DNA from: an uncultured Sphingomonadaceae bacterium
GTDB taxonomy: Bacteria > Pseudomonadota > Alphaproteobacteria > Sphingomonadales > Sphingomonadaceae
Reading direction: 5' to 3'
Assembly (NCBI GenBank): GCA_947493325.1
Contig: CANLQI010000001.1
Coordinates: forward strand, 810,501-874,500
DNA length: 64,000 bases
Shown: piece after piece, positions 57,847 through 64,000 of the stretch
Layout of the letters: the number at the start of each line of letters is the position of its first letter
How positions within the stretch are numbered: position 1 is the first letter of the stretch
Program-made: the position numbers and the translations under genes
Notes under the pieces: generated by a model
Told to the model about the DNA's origin: nothing
What the model saw: only the letters and a program-made list of their open reading frames with translations
Database searches by the model: none

Positions 57847-58991
57847 AAAAACTGCCGCGCATATTGAGTATTGCCGGGTCCGACAGCGGCGGCGGTGCGG
57901 GCATTCAGGCAGATATCAAGACAATCACAATGCTGGGCGGCTATGCGATGACCGCGATTACATCGGTCACCGCGCAAAATTCGCGCGGGGTCAGCGATGT
58001 GCATGTCGTCCCGGCGCAGATGGTGCTCGATCAGATGGACGCGGTTGTCAGTGACTTTGGTGTGGACGCGGTCAAGATCGGCATGATCGGATCGGCAGAG
58101 ACCGCGATGGCCGTGGCGGATAAACTGGCGGACGTGGCGGGCGATGCCGCCATTATATTCGACCCGGTCATGGTGGCGACCAGCGGCGCGGCGCTGGCGG
58201 ATGAGGCGACCATTGCTGCATTTGGCAGGTTGATGGATATTGCGACGCTCACGACACCCAATCTGCCGGAACTTGACGCACTGGGCGGGGAGGCGGCTGT
58301 GCTGTCCCATGGAACGCATTTGCTTATCAAGGGCGGGCATGGAGCAGGGGATATGCTCACCGACCGGCTGATCGGGCAGGACGGCGACATTGCGCAATGG
58401 AGTGACGCGCGTATCGACGTACCACACACCCATGGTACGGGCTGTACGCTGTCCAGCGCGATAGCGACGTATATGGGCGGCGGTTTGACGCTGGAGGATG
58501 CCACTGCACACGCCCGCCATTTTGTCCGTATGGCCTTACGCAGCGCGCCGGACCTGGTGCCCGGCAATGGCCCGATGGGGCATGGCGATGTTCGGCTCGA
58601 CGGAATATTTCCCGCTCCGATGCTGAATCAGATCACCATTGGATGCAGCGATTATGCTGCTTCTGTGGCTTTTTACAAAAAACTTAGGCTGACACAGATT
58701 GTCGATAGCCCGCCACGTTACGCGCGTTTTGAAAGCGCGGGCGGGGTGACTTTATCATTGCATTACACGGATCAGCCGGCAGGGGATCATGTGATTTACC
58801 TGGAAAGCGCGCGGCTGGATGCATGGTGCAGCGACATTGCCCAGTCCGGCATCACATTTGATCAAATGCCGCGCGATGAAAGCTGGGGCTGGCGCGAAGC
58901 ACGTCTGCGCGACCCGCATGGCAATATCATCTGCCTCTATCACGCCGGCGAAAACCGGCGGTATCCAGCCTGGCGTATTTCCGGTAGCTGA
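57843..58991 (+). CDS. thiD: Fusion of HMP-phosphate kinase (ThiD) and a VOC/glyoxalase domain
   Basis: A 382-residue protein without an internal stop. Residues about 1-255 are ThiD, which phosphorylates hydroxymethylpyrimidine phosphate for thiamine: SIAGSDSGGGAGIQADIKT, GAVKIGM-type DAVKIGMIGS, and THGTGCTLSSAIA with the catalytic Cys region. Residues about 262-375 are a VOC (glyoxalase/bleomycin resistance) domain: NQITIGCSDYAASVAFYKKL and LRDPHGNIICLYHAGENRR. The two touch with almost no linker. Stand-alone VOC genes are common beside such operons, so this could be a fusion of neighbours; a sequencing frameshift would join them only by chance. Confidence 0.88.
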   Translation: MKKLPRILSIAGSDSGGGAGIQADIKTITMLGGYAMTAITSVTAQNSRGVSDVHVVPAQMVLDQMDAVVSDFGVDAVKIGMIGSAETAMAVADKLADVAGDAAIIFDPVMVATSGAALADEATIAAFGRLMDIATLTTPNLPELDALGGEAAVLSHGTHLLIKGGHGAGDMLTDRLIGQDGDIAQWSDARIDVPHTHGTGCTLSSAIATYMGGGLTLEDATAHARHFVRMALRSAPDLVPGNGPMGHGDVRLDGIFPAPMLNQITIGCSDYAASVAFYKKLRLTQIVDSPPRYARFESAGGVTLSLHYTDQPAGDHVIYLESARLDAWCSDIAQSGITFDQMPRDESWGWREARLRDPHGNIICLYHAGENRRYPAWRISGS

Positions 58992-59120
58992 AGACAAATT
59001 TATGCGGAGCACTTTATTTGCGCTTTGCCCGCACCCATATGCAACTTGCATTCATTTTGTGCGTTCGTCACATAGATCGCCCTGCGCAAGGGGCAGCCAA
59101 TAACAGGATGGAGACTTAAT

Positions 59121-59738
59121 ATGGCATTTTCACTTCCCGATCTTCCTTATGCAAAAGACGCGTTTGGCGAGATTATGTCCGAAGAGACATTCAACTATCA
59201 CCATGGCAAGCATCATAATGCCTATGTCGGCAAGACCAATGACGCGGTTGCGGGCACTGACCTGGAAGGCAAATCGCTGTCCGAAGTTATCAAGGCGGCA
59301 AGCGCGAGCGGCAACAAAGGCCTGTTCAACAACAGTGCGCAGGTGTGGAACCACACATTCTTCTGGCACTGCCTGAGCCCGGAAACACAGGAAATCCCGG
59401 CGAACCTGAAAGCGAAGATTGAAGAATCATTCGGGTCGGTTGAGGATTTCAAAGAGAAATTCAAGAACGAAGCTGTGGGCCATTTCGCAAGCGGATGGGC
59501 CTGGCTGGTGCTGAATGGTGACAAGCTGGAAATCACATCGCTCCACGATGCGGATTCACCTGTCGCGCATGATATGAAGCCATTGCTCACGCTTGATGTG
59601 TGGGAGCATGCCTATTATCTTGATTACCAGAACGCACGCCCCGATTATGTCGGTACGATTCTGGACAAAGCGATCAACTGGGAATTTGTGGCCCAGAACC
59701 TCGACGGAGAAGGCGTAAGCCGCGCCGATCAGGGATAA
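59121..59738 (+). CDS. sodB: Superoxide dismutase (Fe)
   Basis: A 205-residue SodB. Metal ligands are in FNYHHGKHHNAYV, QVWNHTFFWHC and the C-terminal LDVWEHAYYLDYQN. The Gln in NSAQVWNHTFFW is the iron-type marker position. It dismutes superoxide in the cytoplasm. A GGAG ribosome site lies nine bases before the ATG, and a terminator follows. Confidence 0.96.
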   Translation: MAFSLPDLPYAKDAFGEIMSEETFNYHHGKHHNAYVGKTNDAVAGTDLEGKSLSEVIKAASASGNKGLFNNSAQVWNHTFFWHCLSPETQEIPANLKAKIEESFGSVEDFKEKFKNEAVGHFASGWAWLVLNGDKLEITSLHDADSPVAHDMKPLLTLDVWEHAYYLDYQNARPDYVGTILDKAINWEFVAQNLDGEGVSRADQG

Positions 59739-59803
59739 GCAACAGAGTTATATGGCGATCTGACGGTTTATCGTTGGATTGTTGATAACAGGGTTATATT
59801 TAT

Positions 59804-59833
59804 AAAGGCGGGCTTTAGCGGCTCGCCTTTTTC
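59804..59833 (+). terminator. Rho-independent terminator after sodB
   Basis: AAAGGCGGGC and GCTCGCCTTT pair (one G-T) around TTTAGCG, followed by TTC in a T-rich tail. Confidence 0.8.
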
Positions 59834-59846
59834 TTTGAGATAATAG

Positions 59847-59918
59847 TATTCCTGCGAAAGCAGGAATCCAGAGCGGCGCAGTATCTGGTTTCCCTAGATT
59901 CCTGCTTTCGCAGGAATA
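59847..59918. repeat. 72-bp palindromic repeat between sodB and yciB
   Basis: The arms TATTCCTGCGAAAGCAGGAA (59847-59866) and TTCCTGCTTTCGCAGGAATA (59899-59918) are perfectly inverted. Each arm also folds on itself. It belongs to the same loose group as the repeat near 32085. Confidence 0.9.
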
Positions 59919-59929
59919 CGGGGATTGGA

Positions 59930-60565
59930 CTATCCTTTATCCTCTTCCCCGTCCTCAATCGCCAAGCCATGCCGCATCAGCATTGGGATTTGGGTCATGG
60001 TGAAAATGAAGGTTAGCGCCGTAAAACCCCACACTTTGACCGTGAGCCATGTATCGAACGAAAACCATGCTGGCTGCCGCAGAATTTCATTAGCCACGGC
60101 CAGCGCCACAAAGAATATCGCCCAATTGCGCGATAGTTTCAGCCAGCCTGCGTCATCAACACCTTCAAATGCGGCTTGCAACAGATATTTCAGCATCGCC
60201 TTACCGCGCAGCAGTCCGCCGAATAGAATGGCTGCGAAAAAGCCATAGATGATGGTTGGCTTAATCTGAATAAACACGGGATCGTTGAAATAGATGGTGA
60301 GCGCACCAAAGCCGATGACTAACACGGATGACAGCCACAGCATCGGTGAAATCTTGCCCAGTTTCCACTTCGACACGATCAGCGCGATGATGATCGCAAC
60401 CATGAATGCGCCGGTGCCCTTGATTGTGGCCGTGAGAGGGTTTTCCGACGGGTCCGAAAAACGGTAAGTCAGGAAAAATATCAATAGCGGGCCAAAATCG
60501 ATCAGGAAATTGAGGCCCTGATGGCCTTTTTTGACGTCTTTTTGCGGATCGGCAGTATCGCTCAT
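59930..60565 (-). CDS. yciB: Septation protein A (YciB/IspZ family)
   Basis: A 211-residue inner-membrane protein with five to six spans. LNFLIDFGPLLIFFLTYRF near the start and FSFDTWLTVKVWGFTALTFIFT-like end are diagnostic. YciB takes part in cell-envelope synthesis and septation. Its start overlaps the ftsY stop by one base. This is the last gene of dapF-mtaB-ftsY-yciB, a typical order for the group. Confidence 0.92.
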   Translation of the reverse strand: MSDTADPQKDVKKGHQGLNFLIDFGPLLIFFLTYRFSDPSENPLTATIKGTGAFMVAIIIALIVSKWKLGKISPMLWLSSVLVIGFGALTIYFNDPVFIQIKPTIIYGFFAAILFGGLLRGKAMLKYLLQAAFEGVDDAGWLKLSRNWAIFFVALAVANEILRQPAWFSFDTWLTVKVWGFTALTFIFTMTQIPMLMRHGLAIEDGEEDKG

Positions 60566-61515
60566 TATTTGTCGCCTCCGGCAATGACATGCGCGAGATA
60601 GTCGGGATCGAACGGGCGCAGGTCGTCAATGGTTTCGCCCACGCCAATGGCATGGATCGGCATGCCATACTTCTCCGCCGCTGCCACTAGCATGCCGCCG
60701 CGCGCGGTGCCGTCCAGCTTGGTCATGACAAGGCCGGTAACACCCGCCATCTTGCCGAATGTTTCAATCTGCGACAGTGCATTCTGACCATTTGTGGCAT
60801 CAAGCACCAACACGACATCATGCGGTGCCTCTGGGTTGAGACGCCCCAGAACGCGGCGGATCTTGGACAGTTCGTCCATCAACTCGCTTTTGTTTTGCAA
60901 ACGCCCCGCCGTGTCGACGATGAGCACATCAATGCCGGTGGCAGTGGCATGTTTGACGGCGTCATAGACGATACCCGCCGCATCGCCGCCTTCCTTGCCG
61001 CTGATAATCTCTATGCCCAGCCGGTCGGCCCAGATTTTAAGCTGCCCGATGGCGGCGGCGCGGAATGTATCTCCTGCCGCCAGCAATACGCCATAGTCCT
61101 GCTCCTGAAACAGATGTGCAAGCTTGGCGATGGTGGTGGTTTTGCCTGACCCGTTCACGCCGATCACCAAAATGACCTGCGGACGGGGAAAGGCCACGAT
61201 GTCGAGCGGTTTGGCCACAGTGCCCAATATGGCGGCAATCTCCGCCTGTACGATATTGCGTAGGCCCGTTTCATCAAGCCCTTTTTCAAACCGCTCCGAT
61301 GCCAGTTTCTCACGAATGCGTGCGGCGGCTTCGGGGCCAAGGTCTGACATTATAAGCGCGTCCTCGATATCGTCGAGCTGCGCGTCATCCAGTTTTTCCT
61401 TGGTGACAATGCCCGCAATATTCTGGGTCAGGCGATCAGAGGTCTTCTTGAAACCGCCCAGCAGCTTTTCCGACCATCCGGGCATATCGCTATATCGTGT
61501 ATATTCTTCAGTCAT
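60565..61515 (-). CDS. ftsY: Signal-recognition-particle receptor FtsY
   Basis: A 316-residue FtsY with N and G domains. GTPase motifs are GVNGSGKTTTIAKLA (P-loop, about 117-130), GDTFRAAAIGQL, DTAGRLQNK and TKLDGTARGG. The long acidic A domain of the enteric protein is missing, as in many Alphaproteobacteria, and the N-terminus is short. It docks ribosome-SRP complexes at the membrane. Confidence 0.96.
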   Translation of the reverse strand: MTEEYTRYSDMPGWSEKLLGGFKKTSDRLTQNIAGIVTKEKLDDAQLDDIEDALIMSDLGPEAAARIREKLASERFEKGLDETGLRNIVQAEIAAILGTVAKPLDIVAFPRPQVILVIGVNGSGKTTTIAKLAHLFQEQDYGVLLAAGDTFRAAAIGQLKIWADRLGIEIISGKEGGDAAGIVYDAVKHATATGIDVLIVDTAGRLQNKSELMDELSKIRRVLGRLNPEAPHDVVLVLDATNGQNALSQIETFGKMAGVTGLVMTKLDGTARGGMLVAAAEKYGMPIHAIGVGETIDDLRPFDPDYLAHVIAGGDK

Positions 61516-62895
61516 TCAAATGGCTTCTGCTGTAAGGTTCTGATTATTCTGGTCGGTGATGCGCACGGGGATAAGTGCGCCGGGATTGGTTTTGTCCGCG
61601 AGTTTCAGCTTCGCGAAGTTTTCCGCATGGCCGGTTTGGCCATCCTTTTCAACCAGCATATTCTGCGTAGTACCGATAAGCGAAGCGCGCCAGTGCGAGC
61701 TGACACTTGCAACCGCCGCGCGCACTTCAGCAGCGCGTTGCTTGATGATAGCGCGGTCCAGCTGCGGCATGCGCGCTGCCGGTGTGCCTTCGCGCGGGGA
61801 GAAGGGGAAGATATGGCCGTGCACAACCTGGCATTCGCGGACAATCGCCACATTATTGCGGTGCATTTCTTCGGTTTCGGTCGGGAAGCCGGCAATGATG
61901 TCCGCGCCAATCGCGATTTCGGGCCGCTTTCCCTTGAGCCGTTCGACAAGCTCAATCGCCTGCGCGCGGTTGTGGCGGCGTTTCATGCGTTTCAGGATCA
62001 TGTCATCGCCCGATTGCAGCGAGATATGGATATGCGGCATCAGGCGCGGCTCGCCGGTGAGCAGATCGAACAATCTGTCATCCACCTCGACACCATCAAG
62101 CGAAGACAGGCGCAGGCGGGGGAGGTCAGGCACAAGTTTCAATATCCGTTCGACGAGCAAGCCGAAATGCGGCTGTCCAGGCAGGTCATGGCCATAGCTG
62201 GTGACGTCCACGCCGGTCAGCACCACTTCCTGATAGCCGTTGTCCACCAGCTCACGGACCTTTTCGACAACTTCGCCAGCCGGGACCGAACGGCTGTTGC
62301 CGCGGCCATAGGGAATGATGCAGAAAGTACAGCGATGATCGCAGCCATTTTGCACCTCAACAAAGGCGCGGGAATGTTCGGCAAAGGCAGTCGCCATATG
62401 CGGCGTGGTTTCGGTGACACGCATGATATCGGCCACGCGGACTTTGGCGTTCCTGCTTGCATCAATATCCGTTAGTGCTGAGCCTGTCGAAGCATGTCCA
62501 TTAATGTTGCGCCGCGTTGATCCACGCGCTTCGACAGGTTCAGCACTAACGGTTTGGTTTGGTAGATCCGCGTAACTTTCCGCCTGCAGCTTCTCCCGAT
62601 TGCCCAGGACATGATCCACCTCGGCCATATCGCTGAACATATCGGTGTGAATCTGTGCGGCGCAGCCGGTGACGATAACTTCTGCATCCGGCCGCGCGCG
62701 TTTGGCACGGCGGATTGCCTGCCGCGTCTGACGCACCGCTTCATTGGTGACGGCGCAGCTGTTGACAATCACGACATTGCTACCCGCAGGTACAAGCTTC
62801 TTCATCGCCTCGGTCTCGGCGATATTCAACCTGCATCCCATGGTGATAAATTCCGCGCCCTGCTGCATCTGAGCGGGCGCTTTCACTTCGGTCAT
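61516..62895 (-). CDS. mtaB: tRNA t6A37 methylthiotransferase MtaB-like, with repeat-encoded insertion
   Basis: A 459-residue radical-SAM methylthiotransferase. The N-terminal UPF0004 domain has three cysteine sites (ITMGCRLN, IVNSCAVTN, VTGCAAQ), the radical-SAM motif is GCDHRCTFCIIPYGRG (about residues 181-188), and the end forms a short TRAM-like region. It places a methylthio group on t6A at position 37 of tRNAs. Residues about 115-142 (SAEPVEARG ... STGSALTD) are encoded by an 84-bp palindromic repeat and are foreign to the family. They fall between the UPF0004 and radical-SAM domains. The gene overlaps dapF by four bases. Confidence 0.93.
   Translation of the reverse strand: MTEVKAPAQMQQGAEFITMGCRLNIAETEAMKKLVPAGSNVVIVNSCAVTNEAVRQTRQAIRRAKRARPDAEVIVTGCAAQIHTDMFSDMAEVDHVLGNREKLQAESYADLPNQTVSAEPVEARGSTRRNINGHASTGSALTDIDASRNAKVRVADIMRVTETTPHMATAFAEHSRAFVEVQNGCDHRCTFCIIPYGRGNSRSVPAGEVVEKVRELVDNGYQEVVLTGVDVTSYGHDLPGQPHFGLLVERILKLVPDLPRLRLSSLDGVEVDDRLFDLLTGEPRLMPHIHISLQSGDDMILKRMKRRHNRAQAIELVERLKGKRPEIAIGADIIAGFPTETEEMHRNNVAIVRECQVVHGHIFPFSPREGTPAARMPQLDRAIIKQRAAEVRAAVASVSSHWRASLIGTTQNMLVEKDGQTGHAENFAKLKLADKTNPGALIPVRITDQNNQNLTAEAI
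62469..62552. repeat. 84-bp palindromic repeat inside mtaB coding sequence
   Basis: Two 25-bp arms (62469-62493, 62528-62552) are inverted with one mismatch and contain GAGCCTGTCGAAGC. The length is exactly 28 codons. The sister element at 827-909 is 83 bp and intergenic. Confidence 0.95.
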
Positions 62896-63716
62896 GCCAA
62901 ACTATCCAAACTGATACCGGCCAGATCGACTTCACCGCTGAATACATATGTCGCCGGACCAGCCATATGAATAGGCGCGTCGCCGCCATCCCAGGCGACC
63001 TGAAGCGTACCGCCGGGCAGGTGCACTTTAACGGGGGAGGAGACAAGTTTGCGGGTAATCGCCGCCACCGCCGTTGCGCATGCACCCGTGCCGCATGCCT
63101 TGGTCAGGCCGGCACCGCGCTCCCACACGCGCAGATATATCTCACCGCCCTTGATATGCGCGACATTCACATTGATACGTTCCGGGAAAAGCGGGTCATG
63201 TTCAATATCGGGACCAATGCAGCCCAGATCGACCGCGCCGCCATCGCCCACGAAGAATATCACATGCGGATTGCCGACATTGATTGCCGCGGGAGAACGC
63301 AGATCGCCCCAGCTGACGGGCATATTGGATGTATCCATAGCGTAATCGAGCGGTATGTCCTGCCATTCAAAGCGCGGCACACCCATGTTGACGCGCGCGG
63401 TGTCTCCGGCGTGTTCACCCGAGATAATCCCGCCGTCTGTTTCAATAGAGATATCCCGACCCAGCAATGTCACCACACATCGCGAGGCATTGCCGCATGC
63501 CTCGACTTCGCCGCCATCATGGTTGAATATCTGCATGCGTAGATCGGCCTTGTCCGATGGATGCAGCACAATCAGCTGGTCACAGCCAATGCCGCCGTGC
63601 CGGTCGGCCAATTGCTGCACCTGCGCTACATCCAGCGAAACGGGTGTTTCACGGCCATCGAAAATGACAAAGTCATTGCCAAGCCCGTGCATTTTATGAA
63701 AAGCGATTTTTGCCAT
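62892..63716 (-). CDS. dapF: Diaminopimelate epimerase
   Basis: A 274-residue PLP-independent racemase that turns LL- into meso-diaminopimelate for lysine and peptidoglycan. The two catalytic cysteines are in EACGNASRC and TKACGTGACAT, and the N-terminal HKMHGLGNDFVIFD is diagnostic. It leads the operon dapF-mtaB-ftsY-yciB. Confidence 0.96.
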   Translation of the reverse strand: MAKIAFHKMHGLGNDFVIFDGRETPVSLDVAQVQQLADRHGGIGCDQLIVLHPSDKADLRMQIFNHDGGEVEACGNASRCVVTLLGRDISIETDGGIISGEHAGDTARVNMGVPRFEWQDIPLDYAMDTSNMPVSWGDLRSPAAINVGNPHVIFFVGDGGAVDLGCIGPDIEHDPLFPERINVNVAHIKGGEIYLRVWERGAGLTKACGTGACATAVAAITRKLVSSPVKVHLPGGTLQVAWDGGDAPIHMAGPATYVFSGEVDLAGISLDSLA

Positions 63717-63763
63717 GCAGGTGCTTTATTATTGGCGGGCAGCCATGTCTAGTCCTGCTTGTG

Positions 63764-63997
63764 CTACTGGCCCTGCTTGAGGTCAATCGCGCTATAGGGC
63801 TTGCATATTGCCTGCTCCAGCTGTATTGGCTGCATCAGCGAAAGGCCGCGAACCGGTTTATCGCAAAAAATTGAGCTTACATCATACGGGTTCATCTGCA
63901 TCAAACGCTGGTCAGCGAGGTTTCGCTCACCGGCGATTTTTGCGTGTTTTAGGCCCGCTATGATCTGGATTTGGCCCGGTAAGGGCAGGAAGGACAT
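63764..63997 (-). CDS. Hypothetical protein, may extend past the window edge
   Basis: A 77-residue frame with ATG at 63997 that could also continue beyond base 64000. The visible product is hydrophilic with one cysteine pair position (IFCDKPVRG, QAICKPYSA). I do not recognise a family, and there is no room to see a ribosome site. It may be the 3' end of a longer gene or a chance frame. Confidence 0.3.
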   Translation of the reverse strand: MSFLPLPGQIQIIAGLKHAKIAGERNLADQRLMQMNPYDVSSIFCDKPVRGLSLMQPIQLEQAICKPYSAIDLKQGQ

Positions 63998-64000
63998 ATA

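Overview
This is a chromosomal stretch from a Gram-negative alphaproteobacterium, most likely a sphingomonad (order Sphingomonadales, moderate GC, possibly Sphingorhabdus- or Sphingopyxis-like). The evidence is gene content and order: rimP-nusA-ylxR-infB-rbfA-(tdk)-(S2P)-truB-rpsO-pnp, bamD-recN-ligA, sdhCDA, dapF-mtaB-ftsY-yciB, a TonB-dependent receptor, and many short palindromic repeats that are typical of this group. I see no rRNA, tRNA, CRISPR array, insertion sequence with a transposase, or prophage. Nearly all genes are intact; the first gene, and possibly the last, is cut by the window edge. Layout: 1-5.2 kb carries acyl-CoA metabolism (two acyl-CoA dehydrogenases, a crotonase, nitronate monooxygenase, thioesterase). 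5.3-6.5 kb has a J-domain protein and a SufE-type protein. 6.5-11.3 kb is an elaborated phage-shock (Psp) locus: pspF faces away from a sigma-54-driven operon that begins with a 75-residue membrane protein, continues with pspA, pspB and pspC, and ends with six more small membrane proteins, most sharing one coiled-coil motif. 11.4-23.3 kb is the translation/transcription operon from rimP to pnp. 23.4-28.6 kb is bamD-recN-(DUF559)-ligA. 28.6-31.9 kb is a reverse operon of an SDR, a class B3 metallo-beta-lactamase-fold lipoprotein, prmA and a DUF2459 protein. 32.4-36 kb is sdhCDA followed by a putative zinc-peptidase lipoprotein instead of sdhB. 36-45.8 kb holds a TonB receptor, creD, lldD-like oxidase, YpfJ-like peptidase, a patatin/3-hydroxybutyrate dehydrogenase pair, an M20 hydrolase and an unknown secreted protein. 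46-48.5 kb has a short-chain-fatty-acid-type regulator, a GntR regulator and a nitroreductase. 48.6-53 kb is a peptide transporter with a pair of amidohydrolases, one of which lacks its metal histidines. 53-57.6 kb has NnrU, an aldo/keto reductase, an AGCS symporter and glmM. 57.6-59.7 kb has a DUF1272 protein, a thiD-VOC fusion and sodB. 59.9-63.7 kb is the reverse operon dapF-mtaB-ftsY-yciB. Two things deserve most attention. First, palindromic repeat elements of three different families sit in frame inside housekeeping genes (truB, ligA, mtaB), so the cell translates them as extra peptide loops. One of these families also forms perfect 36-bp inverted repeats around a DUF559 nuclease gene that has been placed exactly between recN and ligA, which suggests that the nuclease and the repeats form one mobile system. 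Second, the Psp operon has an unusual expansion of small PspB-like single-span membrane proteins under a near-perfect sigma-54 promoter, pointing to a diversified envelope-stress module. All functional statements rest on reading motifs and context by eye; no database search was run.
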